A DNA stretch of 64,000 nt from Hydractinia symbiolongicarpus (Eukaryota > Cnidaria > Hydrozoa > Anthoathecata > Hydractiniidae). Positions 13,146-25,499 of the stretch are shown here, in pieces. The notes beneath the pieces are model-generated. The model did no database searches, was not told the origin of the DNA, and was given only the letters and a program-made list of their open reading frames with translations. Both the position numbers and the translations under genes were made by a program. The stretch covers positions 8,682,001-8,746,000 of the forward strand of contig NC_079876.1 in the NCBI RefSeq assembly GCF_029227915.1, given 5' to 3'. Positions within the stretch are counted from its first letter, which is position 1. Each line of letters opens with the position of its first letter.

Positions 13146-14159
13146 ATTATACAAAGAAAGTACCCAGGGAGTAAACTCATTTCCAGAACGATTTTTTAAA
13201 TTATTTTTTCACCACTAAAAGGCATAAGACTTGTAGTTTTTAAAAATGTTTTCATTTTTGATGAGACGCTGAATAAAATGAAGTTTAATCGCCGGCAAAC
13301 GAAAACCCGCGATTTCCCGTAAATCCCGGGCTTCGCCCGTATAGTCAAAAGTATACAAAGAAAGTACCCAGGGAGTAAACTCATTTCCCGAACGATTTTT
13401 TATATTATCTTTTTACCACTAAACGCATGAGACTTGTAGTTTTCAAAAATATTTTCATATTTGATGGGACGCTGGATAAAAGAAGTTTAATCGCCGGCAA
13501 ACGAAAATCCGCGATTTCCCGTAAATCCCGGACTCGGCCCGTATAGTCAAAAGTATACAAAGAAAGTACCCTGTGAGTAAACTCATTTCCAGAACGATTT
13601 TTTAAATTATTTTTTCACCACTAAAACGCATAAGACTTGTAGTTTTTAAAAACGTTTTCATTTTTGATGAGACGCTGAATAAAAGAAGTTTAATCGCCGG
13701 CAAACGAAAACCCGCGATTTCCCGTAAATCCCGGCTTGGTCCGTATAGTCAAAAGTATACAAAGAAACTACCCAGGGAGTAAACTCATTTCCCAAACGAT
13801 TTTTTAAATTATTTTTTCACCACTAAAACGCATGATACTTGTAGTTTTCAAAAATGTTTTCATTTTTGATGAGACGCTGAATAAAAGCAGTTTAATCGCC
13901 GGCAAACGAAAACCTGCGAATTCCCTAAATCCCGGACTCGGCCCGTATAGTCAAAATTATACAAAGAAAGTACCCAGGGAGTAAACTCATTTCCAGAACG
14001 ATTTTTTAAATTATTTTTTCACCACTAAAAGGCATAAGACTTGTAGTTTTTAAAAATGTTTTCATTTTTGATGAGACGCTGAATAAAATGAAGTTTAATC
14101 GCCGGCAAAGGAAAACCCGCGATTTCCCGTAAATCCCGGGCTTCGCCCGTATAGTCAAA
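13146..14159 (+). repeat. 5-monomer tandem duplication, first copy (1014 bp)
   Basis: Five monomers: AAAATGAAG type, ATA type with TATTATCTTTTTACC, CCTGTGAG type, AAACTACCC monomer ending CGAATTCCCTAAAT, and AAAATGAAG type again. Every landmark returns 1014 bases later in 14160-15173. Block B2 carries this five-monomer group only once (21039-22052), so the duplication is private to B1 or was lost from B2. Confidence 0.9.
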
Positions 14160-14363
14160 AGTATACAAAGAAAGTACCCAGGGAGTAAACTCATTTCCAG
14201 AACGATTTTTTAAATTATTTTTTCACCACTAAAAGGCATAAGACTTGTAGTTTTTAAAAATGTTTTCATTTTTGATGAGACGCTGAATAAAATGAAGTTT
14301 AATCGCCGGCAAACGAAAACCCGCGATTTCCCGTAAATCCCGGGCTTCGCCCGTATAGTCAAA
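14160..14363 (+). repeat. Subfamily representative: 204-bp AAAATGAAG monomer
   Basis: An extra A gives GAATAAAATGAAG, making the unit 204 bp. The copy also has CTAAAAGGCATAAG and CCCGGGCTTCGCCCG. Since 204 is divisible by three, the minus-strand frame of this type is not shifted by its own length. The type is limited to about 13.1-25.4 kb, plus a diverged relative (CTAATACGAAAAAG, AATCACCGG) near 36.5, 50.3 and 52.1 kb. Confidence 0.82.
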
Positions 14364-15173
14364 AGTATACAAAGAAAGTACCCAGGGAGTAAACTCATTT
14401 CCCGAACGATTTTTTATATTATCTTTTTACCACTAAACGCATGAGACTTGTAGTTTTCAAAAATATTTTCATATTTGATGGGACGCTGGATAAAAGAAGT
14501 TTAATCGCCGGCAAACGAAAATCCGCGATTTCCCGTAAATCCCGGACTCGGCCCGTATAGTCAAAAGTATACAAAGAAAGTACCCTGTGAGTAAACTCAT
14601 TTCCAGAACGATTTTTTAAATTATTTTTTCACCACTAAAACGCATAAGACTTGTAGTTTTTAAAAACGTTTTCATTTTTGATGAGACGCTGAATAAAAGA
14701 AGTTTAATCGCCGGCAAACGAAAACCCGCGATTTCCCGTAAATCCCGGCTTGGTCCGTATAGTCAAAAGTATACAAAGAAACTACCCAGGGAGTAAACTC
14801 ATTTCCCAAACGATTTTTTAAATTATTTTTTCACCACTAAAACGCATGATACTTGTAGTTTTCAAAAATGTTTTCATTTTTGATGAGACGCTGAATAAAA
14901 GCAGTTTAATCGCCGGCAAACGAAAACCTGCGAATTCCCTAAATCCCGGACTCGGCCCGTATAGTCAAAATTATACAAAGAAAGTACCCAGGGAGTAAAC
15001 TCATTTCCAGAACGATTTTTTAAATTATTTTTTCACCACTAAAAGGCATAAGACTTGTAGTTTTTAAAAATGTTTTCATTTTTGATGAGACGCTGAATAA
15101 AATGAAGTTTAATCGCCGGCAAACGAAAACCTGCGATTTCCCGTAAATCCTGGACTGGGCCCGTATAGTCAAA
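14160..15173 (+). repeat. 5-monomer tandem duplication, second copy (1014 bp)
   Basis: Direct copy of 13146-14159; even CATGATACTTG near 13831 returns at 14845. Its last monomer (14970-15173) is a hybrid: the left half is AAAATGAAG type and the right half reads AAAACCTGCG...CCTGGACTGGGCCC, as in the monomer at 8286-8488. The hybrid marks the left junction of block B2, between about 15098 and 15131. Confidence 0.88.
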
Positions 15174-17606
15174 AGTATACAAAGAAAGTACCCAGGGAGT
15201 AAACTCATTTCCCGAACGATTTTTTAAATTACTTTTTCACCACTAAAACGCATGAGACTTGTAGTTTTTAAAAATGTTTTCATTTTTGATGAGACGCTGA
15301 ATAAATGAAGTTTAATCGCCGGCAAACGAAAACCTTCGATTTCCCGTAAATCCTGGACTCGGCCCGTATAGTCAAAAGTATACAAAGAAAGTACCCAGGG
15401 AGTAAACTCATTTCACGAACGATTTTTTAAATTATTTTTTTACCACTAAACGCATGAGACTTGTAGTTTTCAAAAATATTTTCATATTTGATGGGACGCT
15501 GAATAAAAGAAGTTTAATCGCCGGCAAACAAAAATCCCCGATTTCCCGTAAATCCCGGACTCGGCCCGTATAGTCAAAAGTATACAAAGAAAGTACCCAG
15601 GGAGTAAACTCATTTCCCGAACGATTATTTAAATTACTTTTTCACCACTAAAACGCATGAGACTTGTAGTTTTTAAAAATGTTTTCATTTTTGATGAGAC
15701 GCTGAATAAATGAAGTTTAATCGCCGGCAAACGAAAACCTGCGATTTCCCGTAAATCCTGGACTCGGCCCGTATAGTCAAAAGTATACAAAGAAAGTACC
15801 CAGGAAGTAAACTCATTTCCCAAACGATTTTTTAAATTATTATTTCACCACTAAAACGCATGAGACTTTTAGTTTTCAAGAATGTTTTCATTTTTGATGA
15901 GACGCTGAATAAAAGCAGTTTAATCGCGGCAAACTAAAACCCGCGTTTTTCCGTAAATCCCGGGCTCGGCCCGTATAGTCAAAAGTATACAAAGAAAGTA
16001 CCCAGGGAGTAAACTCATTTCCCAAACGATTTTTTAAATTACTTTTTCACCACTAAAACGCATGAGACTTGTATTTTTTAAAAATGTTTTCATTTTTGAT
16101 GAGACGCTGAATAAATGAAGTTTAATCGCCGGCAAACGAAAACCTTCGATTTCCCGTACATCCTGGACTCGGCCCGTATAGTCAAAAGTTTACAAAGAAA
16201 GTACCCAGGGAGTAAACTCATTTCCCGAACGATTTTTTATATTATTTTTTTACCACTAAACGCATGAGACTTGTAGTTTTCAAAAATATTTTCATATTTG
16301 ATGGGACGCTGAATAAAAGAAGTTTAATCGCCGGCAAACGAAAATCCCCGATTTCCCGTAAATCCCGGACTCGGCCCGTATAGTCAAAAGTATACAAAGA
16401 AAGTACCCAGGGAGTAAACTCATTTCCCGAACGATTATTTAAATTACTTTTTCACCACTAAAACGCATGAGACTTGTAGTTTTTAAAAATGTTTTCATTT
16501 TTGATGAGACGCTGAATAAATGAAGTTTAATCGCCGGCAAACGAAAACCTGCGATTTCCCGTAAATCCTGGACTCGGCCCGTATAGTCAAAAGTATACAA
16601 AGAGAGTACCCAGGAAGTAAACTCATTTCCCAAACGATTTTTTAAATTATTATTTCACCACTAAAACGCATGAGACTTGTAGTTTTCAAGAATGTTTTCA
16701 TTTTTGATGAGACGCTGAATAAAAGCAGTTTAATCGCCGGCAAACGAAAACCCGCGATTTCCCGTAAATCCCGGGCTTGGCACGTATAGTCGAATGTATA
16801 CAAAGAAAGTACCCTGTGAGTAAACTCATTTCCAAAACGATCTTTTAAATTATTTTTTCACCACTAAAACGCATAAGACTTGTAGTTTTTAAAAATGTTT
16901 TCATTTTTGATGAGACGCTGAATAAAAGAAGTTTAATCGCCGGCAAACGAAAACCCGCGATTTCCCGTAAATCCCGGCTTGGCCCGTATAGTCAAAAGTA
17001 TACAAAGAAACTACCCAGGGAGTAAACTCATTTCCCGAACGATTATTTAAATTACTTTTTCACCACTAAAACGCATGAGACTTGTAGTTTTTAAAAATGT
17101 TTTCATTTTTGATGAGACGCTGAATAAATAAAGTTTAATCGCCGGCAAACGAAAACCTGCGATTTCCCGTAAAACCTGGACTCGGCCCGTATAGTAAAAA
17201 GTATAAAAAGAAAGTACCCAGGAAGTAAACTCATTTCCCAAACGATTTTTTAAATTATTATTTCACCACTAAAACGCATGAGACTTGTAGTTTTCAAGAA
17301 TGTTTTCATTTTTGATGAGACGCTGAATAAAAGCAGTTTAATCGCCGGCAAACTAAAACCCGCGTTTTTCCGTAAATCCCGGGCTTGGCCCGTATAGTCA
17401 AAAGTATACAAAGAAAGTACCCAGGGAGTAAACTCATTTCCCGAACGAATTTTTAAATTACTTTTTTTACCACTAAAACGCATGAGACTTGTAGTTTTTA
17501 AAAATGTTTTCATTTTTGACGAGACGCTGAATAAATGAAGTTTAATTGCCGGCAAACGAAAACCTTCGATTTCCTGTAAATCCTGGACTCGGCCCGTATA
17601 GTCAAA

Positions 17607-17804
17607 AGTTTACAAAGAAAGTACCCAGGGAGTAAACTCATTTAACGATTTTTTATATTATTTTTTTACCACTAAACGCATGAGACTTGAAGTTTTCAAA
17701 AATATTTTCATATTTGATGGGACGCTGAATAAAAGAAGTTTAATCGCCGGCAAACGAAAATCCCCGATTTCCCGTAAATCCCGGACTCGGCCCGTATAGT
17801 CAAA
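17607..17804 (+). repeat. 198-bp ATA-type monomer with a 4-base deletion
   Basis: CTCATTTCCCGAACG reads CTCATTTAACG at about 17638. The matching monomer in B1 (about 10921) is intact, so the deletion happened after the B duplication. It also shares GACTTGAAG with its B1 partner, confirming the pairing. Confidence 0.85.
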
Positions 17805-18210
17805 AGTATACAAAGAAAGTACCCAGGGAGTAAACTCATTTCCCGAACGATTATTTAAATTACTTTTTCACCACTAAAACGCATGAGACTTGTAGTTTTT
17901 AAAAATGTTTTCATTTTTGATGAGACGCTGAATAAATGAAGTTTAATCGCCGGCAAACGAAAACCTGCGATTTCCCGTAAATCCTGGACTCGGCCCGTAT
18001 AGTCAAAAGTATACAAAGAAAGTACCCAGGAAGTAAACTCATTTCCCAAACGATTTTTTAAATTATTATTTCACCACTAAAACGCATGAGACTTGTAGTT
18101 TTCAAGAATGTTTTTATTTTTGATGAGACGCTGAATAAAAGCAGTTTAATCGCCGGCAAACTAAAACCCGCGTTTTTCCGTAAATCCCGGGCTTGGCCCG
18201 TATAGTCAAA

Positions 18211-19422
18211 AGTATACAAAGAAAGTACCCAGGGAGTAAACTCATTTCCCGAACGATTTTTTAAATTATTTTTTCACCACTAAAACGCATGAGACTTGTA
18301 GTTTTCAAAAATGTTTTCATTTTTGATGAGACGCTGAATAAAAGCAGTTTAATCGCCGACAAACGAAACCTGCGATTTCCCTAAATCCCGGACTCGGCCC
18401 GTATAGTCAAAAGAATACAAAGAAAGTACCCAGGGAGTAAACTCATTTCCCGAGCGATTTTTTGAATTACTTTTTCAACACTAAAACGCATGAGACTTGT
18501 AGTTTTCAAGAATGTTTTCATTTTTGATGAGACGCTGAATAAAAGCAGTTTAATCGCCGGCAAACGGAAACCCGCGATTTCCCGTAAATCCCGGGCTTGG
18601 CACGTATAGTCGAATGTATACAAAGAAAGTACCCTGTGAGTAAACTCATTTCCAGAACGATTTTTAAATTATTTTTTCACCACTAAAACGCATAACACTT
18701 GTAGTTTTTAAAAACGTTTTCATTTTTGATGAGACGCTGAATAAAAGAAGTTTAATCGCCGGCAAACGAAAACCCGCGATTTCCCGTAAATCCCGGCTTG
18801 GTCCGTATAGTCAAAAGTATACAAAGAAACTACCCAGGGAGTAAACTCATTTCCCGAACGATTTTTTAAATTATTTTTTCACCACTAAAACGCATAAGAC
18901 TTGTAGTTTTTAAAAATGTTTTCATTTTTGATGAGACGCTGAATAAAAGAAGTTTAATCGCCGGCAAACGAAAACCCGCGATTTCCCGTAAATCCCGGCT
19001 TGGCCCGTATAGTCAAAAGTATACAAAGAAACTACCCAGGGAGTAAACTCATTTCCCGAACGATTTTTTAAATTATTTTTTCACCACTAAAACGCATGAG
19101 ACTTGTAGTTTTCAAAAATGTTTTCATTTTTGATGAGACGCTGAATAAAAGCAGTTTAATCGCCGACAAACGAAAACCTGCGATTTCCCTAAATCCCGGA
19201 CTCGGCCCGTATAGTCAAAAGAATACAAAGAAAGTACCCAGGGAGTAAACTCATTTCCCGAGCGATTTTTTAAATTACTTTTTCACCACTAAAACGCATG
19301 AGACTTGTAGTTTTCAAGAATGTTTTTATTTTTGATGAGACGCTGAATAAAAGCAGTTTAATCGCCGGCAAACTAAAACCCGCGTTTTTCCGTAAATCCC
19401 GGGCTTGGCCCGTATAGTCAAA
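18211..19422 (+). repeat. 6-monomer tandem duplication in B2, first copy (1212 bp)
   Basis: Landmarks GAGCGATTTTTTGAATTAC with TTTTTCAACAC, CAAACGGAAACCCG, CGCATAACACTTG and AAAACGTTTTC repeat 1212 bases later. The last monomer, 19220-19422, is a hybrid. Its left half (GAATAC, GAGCG, TTAAATTAC) matches 20432 onward and its right half (AAGAATGTTTTTATTTTTG, CAAACTAAAACCCGCG) matches 18008-18210, as expected for unequal exchange inside a monomer. Confidence 0.9.
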
Positions 19423-20634
19423 AGTATACAAAGAAAGTACCCAGGGAGTAAACTCATTTCCCGAACGATTTTTTAAATTATTTTTTCACCACTAAAACGC
19501 ATGAGACTTGTAGTTTTCAAAAATGTTTTCATTTTTGATGAGACGCTGAATAAAAGCAGTTTAATCGCCGACAAACGAAACCTGCGATTTCCCTAAATCC
19601 CGGACTCGGCCCGTATAGTCAAAAGAATACAAAGAAAGTACCCAGGGAGTAAACTCATTTCCCGAGCGATTTTTTGAATTACTTTTTCAACACTAAAACG
19701 CATGAGACTTGTAGTTTTCAAGAATGTTTTCATTTTTGATGAGACGCTGAATAAAAGCAGTTTAATCGCCGGCAAACGGAAACCCGCGATTTCCCGTAAA
19801 TCCCGGGCTTGGCACGTATAGTCGAATGTATACAAAGAAAGTACCCTGTGAGTAAACTCATTTCCAGAACGATTTTTAAATTATTTTTTCACCACTAAAA
19901 CGCATAACACTTGTAGTTTTTAAAAACGTTTTCATTTTTGATGAGACGCTGAATAAAAGAAGTTTAATCGCCGGCAAACGAAAACCCGCGATTTCCCGTA
20001 AATCCCGGCTTGGTCCGTATAGTCAAAAGTATACAAAGAAACTACCCAGGGAGTAAACTCATTTCCCGAACGATTTTTTAAATTATTTTTTCACCACTAA
20101 AACGCATAAGACTTGTAGTTTTTAAAAATGTTTTCATTTTTGATGAGACGCTGAATAAAAGAAGTTTAATCGCCGGCAAACGAAAACCCGCGATTTCCCG
20201 TAAATCCCGGCTTGGCCCGTATAGTCAAAAGTATACAAAGAAACTACCCAGGGAGTAAACTCATTTCCCGAACGATTTTTTAAATTATTTTTTCACCACT
20301 AAAACGCATGAGACTTGTAGTTTTCAAAAATGTTTTCATTTTTGATGAGACGCTGAATAAAAGCAGTTTAATCGCCGACAAACGAAAACCTGCGATTTCC
20401 CTAAATCCCGGACTCGGCCCGTATAGTCAAAAGAATACAAAGAAAGTACCCAGGGAGTAAACTCATTTCCCGAGCGATTTTTTAAATTACTTTTTCACCA
20501 CTAAAACGCATGAGACTTGTAGTTTTCAAGAATGTTTTCATTTTTGATGAGACGCTGAATAAAAGCAGTTTAATCGCCGGCAAACGAAAACCCGCGATTT
20601 CCCGTAAATCCCGGGCTTGGCACGTTTAGTCGAA
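19423..20634 (+). repeat. 6-monomer tandem duplication in B2, second copy (1212 bp)
   Basis: Near-identical to 18211-19422. Its last monomer (20432-20634) is the non-hybrid form with AAGAATGTTTTCATTTTTG and CACGTTTAGTCGAATG, matching B1 at about 12536-12738. B1 has the segment once, so this duplication is younger than the B duplication. Confidence 0.9.
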
Positions 20635-22052
20635 TGTATACAAAGAAAGTACCCTGTGAGTAAACTCATTTCCAGAACGATTTTTTAAATTATTTTTTCA
20701 CCACTAAAACGCATAAGACTTGTAGTTTTTAAAAACGTTTTCATTTTTGATGAGACGCTGAATAAAAGAAGTTTAATCGCCGGCAAACGAAAACCCGCGA
20801 TTTGCCGTAAATCCCGGCTTGGTCCGTATAGTCAAAAGTATACAAAGAAACTACCCAGGGAGTAAACTCATTTCCCGAACGATTTTTTAAATTATTTTTT
20901 CACCACTAAAACGCATGAGACTTGTAGTTTTCAAAAATGTTTTCATTTTTGATGAGACGCTGAATAAAAGCAGTTTAATCGCCGGCAAACGAAAACCTGC
21001 GAATTCCCTAAATCCCGGACTCGGCCCGTATAGTCAAAATTATACAAAGAAAGTACCCAGGGAGTAAACTCATTTCCAGAACGATTTTTTAAATTATTTT
21101 TTCACCACTAAAAGGCATAAGACTTGTAGTTTTTAAAAATGTTTTCATTTTTGATGAGACGCTGAATAAAATGAAGTTTAATCGCCGGCAAACGAAAACC
21201 CGCGATTTCCCGTAAATCCCGGGCTTCGCCCGTATAGTCAAAAGTATACAAAGAAAGTACCCAGGGAGTAAACTCATTTCCCGAACGATTTTTTATATTA
21301 TCTTTTTACCACTAAACGCATGAGACTTGTAGTTTTCAAAAATATTTTCATATTTGATGGGACGCTGGATAAAAGAAGTTTAATCGCCGGCAAACGAAAA
21401 TCCGCGATTTCCCGTAAATCCCGGACTCGGCCCGTATAGTCAAAAGTATACAAAGAAAGTACCCTGTGAGTAAACTCATTTCCAGAATGATTTTTTAAAT
21501 TATTTTTTCACCACTAAAACGCATAAGACTTGTAGTTTTTAAAAACGTTTTCATTTTTGATGAGACGCTGAATAAAAGAAGTTTAATCGCCGGCAAACGA
21601 AAACCCGCGATTTCCCGTAAATCCCGGCTTGGTCCGTATAGTCAAAAGTATACAAAGAAACTACCCAGGGAGTAAACTCATTTCCCGAACGATTTTTTAA
21701 ATTATTTTTTCACCACTATAACGCATGATACTTGTAGTTTTCAAAAATGTTTTCATTTTTGATGAGACGCTGAATAAAAGCAGTTTAATCGCCGGCAAAC
21801 GAAAACCTGCGAATTCCATAAATCCCGGACTCGGCCCGTATAGTCAAAATTATACAAAGAAAGTACCCAGGGAGTAAACTCATTTCCAGAACGATTTTTT
21901 AAATTATTTTTTCACCACTAAAAGGCATAAGACTTGTAGTTTTTAAAAATGTTTTCATTTTTGATGAAACGCTGAATAAAATGAAGTTTAATCGCCGGCA
22001 AACGATAACACGCGATTTCCCGTAAATCCCGGGCTTCGCCCGTATAGTCAAA

Positions 22053-25000
22053 AGTATACAAAGAAAGTACCCAGGGAGTAAACTCATTTCCCGAACGATT
22101 TTTTAAATTACTTTTTCACCACTAAAACGCATGAGACTTGTAGTTTTCAAAAATGTTTTCATTTTTGATGAGACGCTGAATAAAAGAAGTTTAATCGCCG
22201 GCAAACGAAAACCTGCGATTTCCCGTAAATCCTGGACTCGGCCCGTATAGTCAAAAGTATACAAAGAAAGTACCCAGGGAGTAAACTCAATTCCCAAACG
22301 ATTTTTTAAATTATTATTTCACCACTAAAGCCCATGAGACTTGTAGTTTTTAAAAATGTTTTCATTTTTGATGAGACGCTGAATAAAAGAAGTTTAATCG
22401 CCGGCAAACGAAAAACCGCGATTTCCCGTAAATCCCGGACTCGGTGCGTATAGTTAAAAGTATACAAGAAAAGTACCCAGTGAGTAAACTCATTTCCCGA
22501 ACGATTTTTTAAATTATTTTTTCACCACTAAAACGCATAAGACTTGTAGTTTTTAAAAATGTTTTCATTTTTGATGAGACGCTGAATAAAAGAAGTTTAA
22601 TCGCCGGCAAACGAAAACCCGCGATTTCCCGTAAATCCCGGACTTGGCCCGTATAGTCAAAAGTATACAAAGAAAGTACCCAGGGAGTAAATTCATTTCC
22701 AGAACGATTTTTTAAATTATTTTTTCACCACTAAAACGCATAAGACTTGTAGTTTTTAAAAACGTTTTCATTTTTGATGAGACGCTGAATAAAAGAAGTT
22801 TAATCGCCGGCAAACGAAAACCCGCGATTTCCCGTAAATCCCGGCTTGGTCCGTATAGTCAAAAGTATACAAAGAAACTACCCAGGGAGTAAACTCATTT
22901 CCCGAACGATTTTTTAAATTATTTTTTCACCACTAAAACGCATGATACTTGTAGTTTTCAAAAATGTTTTCATTTTTGATGAGACGCTGAATAAAAGCAG
23001 TTTAATCGCCGGCAAACGAAAACCTGCGAATTCCCTAAATCCCGGACTCGGCCCGTATAGTCAAAATTATACAAAGAAAGTACCCAGGGAGTAAACTCAT
23101 TTCCAGAACGATTTTTTAAATTATTTTTTCACCACTAAAAGGCATAAGACTTGTAGTTTTTAAAAATGTTTTCATTTTTGATGAGACGCTGAATAAAATG
23201 AAGTTTAATCGCCGGCAAACGAAAACACGCGATTTCCCGTAAATCCCGGCTTGGTCCGTATAGTCAAAAGTATACAAAGAAACTACCCAGGGAGTAAACT
23301 CATTTCCCGAACGATTTTTTAAATTATTTTTTCACCACTAAAACGCATGATACTTGTAGTTTTCAAAAATGTTTTCATTTTTGATGAGACGCTGAATAAA
23401 AGCAGTTTAATCGCCGGCAAACGAAAACCTGCGAATTCCATAAATCCCGGACTCGGCCCGTATAGTCAAAATTATACAAAGAAAGTACCCAGGGAGTAAA
23501 CTCATTTCCAGAACGATTTTTTAAATTATTTTTTCACCACTAAAAGGCATAAGACTTGTAGTTTTTAAAAATGTTTTCATTTTTGATGAGACGCTGAATA
23601 AAATGAAGTTTAATCGCCGGCAAACGATAACACGCGATTTCCCGTAAATCCCGGGCTTCGCCCGTATAGTCAAAAGTATACAAAGAAAGTACCCAGGGAG
23701 TAAACTCATTTCCCGAACGATTTTTTAAATTACTTTTTCACCACTAAAACGCATGAGACTTGTAGTTTTCAAAAATGTTTTCATTTTTGATGAGACGCTG
23801 AATAAAAGCAGTTTAATCGCCGGCAAACGAAAACCTGCGAATTCCATAAATCCCGGAGTCGGCCCGTATAGTCAAAATTATACAAAGAAAGTACCCAGGG
23901 AGTAAACTCATTTCCAGAACGATTTTTTAAATTATTTTTTCACCACTAAAAGGCATAAGACTTGTAGTTTTTAAAAATGTTTTCATTTTTGATGAGACGC
24001 TGAATAAAATGAAGTTTAATCGCCGGCAAACGATAACACGCGATTTCCCGTAAATCCCGGGCTTCGCCCGTATAGTCAAAAGTATACAAAGAAAGTACCC
24101 AGGGAGTAAACTCATTTCCCGAACGATTTTTTAAATTACTTTTTCACCACTAAAACGCATGAGACTTGTAGTTTTCAAAAATGTTTTCATTTTTGATGAG
24201 ACGCTGAATAAAAGAAGTTTAATCGCCGGCAAACGAAAACCTGCGATTTCCCGTAAATCCTGGACTCGGCCCGTATAGTCAAAAGTATACAAAGAAAGTA
24301 CCCAGGGAGTAAACTCAATTCCCAAACGATTTTTTAAATTATTATTTCACCACTAAAGCCCATGAGACTTGTAGTTTTTAAAAATGTTTTCATTTTTGAT
24401 GAGACGCTGAATAAAAGAAGTTTAATCGCCGGCAAACGAAAAACCGCGATTTCCCGTAAATCCCGGACTCGGTGCGTATAGTTAAAAGTATACAAGAAAA
24501 GTACCCAGTGAGTAAACTCATTTCCCGAACGATTTTTTAAATTATTTTTTCACCACTAAAACGCATAAGACTTGTAGTTTTTAAAAATGTTTTCATTTTT
24601 GATGAGACGCTGAATAAAAGAAGTTTAATCGCCGGCAAACGAAAACCCGCGATTTCCCGTAAATCCCGGACTTGGCCCGTATAGTCAAAAGTATACAAAG
24701 AAAGTACCCAGGGAGTAAATTCATTTCCAGAACGATTTTTTAAATTATTTTTTCACCACTAAAACGCATAAGACTTGTAGTTTTTAAAAACGTTTTCATT
24801 TTTGATGAGACGCTGAATAAAAGAAGTTTAATCGCCGGCAAACGAAAACCCGCGATTTCCCGTAAATCCCGGCTTGGTCCGTATAGTCAAAAGTATACAA
24901 AGAAACTACCCAGGGAGTAAACTCATTTCCCGAACGATTTTTTAAATTATTTTTTCACCACTAAAACGCATGATACTTGTAGTTTTCAAAAATGTTTTCA

Positions 25001-25499
25001 TTTTTGATGAGACGCTGAATAAAAGCAGTTTAATCGCCGGCAAACGAAAACCTGCGAATTCCCTAAATCCCGGACTCGGCCCGTATAGTCAAAATTATAC
25101 AAAGAAAGTACCCAGGGAGTAAACTCATTTCCAGAACGATTTTTTAAATTATTTTTTCACCACTAAAAGGCATAAGACTTGTAGTTTTTAAAAATGTTTT
25201 CATTTTTGATGAGACGCTGAATAAAATGAAGTTTAATCGCCGGCAAACGAAAACACGCGATTTCCCGTAAATCCCGGGCTTCGCCCGTATAGTCAAAAGT
25301 ATACAAAGAAAGTACCCAGGGAGTAAACTCATTTCCCGAACGATTTTTTATATTATCTTTTTACCACTAAACGCATGAGACTTGTAGTTTTCAAAAATAT
25401 TTTCATATTTGATGGGACGCTGGATAAAAGAAGTTTAATCGCCGGCAAACGAAAATCTGCGATTTCCCGTAAATCCCGGACTCGGCCCGTATAGTCAAA
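22053..25499 (+). repeat. Block C: overlapping 10- and 7-monomer repeats
   Basis: The sequence 22053-23245 recurs at 24081-25273 (offset 2028). Shared landmarks are ACTCAATTCCC, TAAAGCCCATGAG, CGGTGCGTATAG, ACAAGAAAAG, GTAAATTCATTTCCAG and CATGATACTTG. The first monomers recur again at 25500 (offset 1419). Between them, 23245-24080 is a patchwork: CGAATTCCATAAATC occurs at 21809, 23431 and 23838 (steps of 1622 and 407), with CGATAACACGCG at about 22003, 23625 and 24031. At least three exchange events are needed to explain it. Confidence 0.85.

Larger units (their letters stand above)
8489..14159 (+). repeat. Block B1: 28-monomer unit, first copy
   Basis: 5671 bp. Matches B2 at offset 6685-6686, then 6682 and 6681 after small deletions in B2. 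Shared rare features include CTTTCACGAACG or TTTCACGAACG (8727 and 15411), GTATTTTTTAAAAATG (9386 and 16071), CCCGTACATCC (9467 and 16156), GTTTACAAAG (9502 and 16189), ATTGCCGG (10859 and 17545), AAGAATGTTTTTATTTTTG (11431 and 18106) and CGCATAACACTTG (12009 and 18690). Differences between copies are few and mostly single bases. Confidence 0.92.
15174..22052 (+). repeat. Block B2: 34-monomer copy of B1
   Basis: 6879 bp: the 28 monomers of B1 plus six more from an internal duplication at 18211-20634. Small changes relative to B1 include a 6-T instead of 5-T run near 15422, a 4-base loss CATTTAACG at 17638-17646, and CAAACGAAACC at 18360. After the internal duplication the offset to B1 is 7893 (13146 to 21039). 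The match ends at 22053, where B1 continues with its second 5-monomer copy and B2 enters the next block. Confidence 0.9.
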
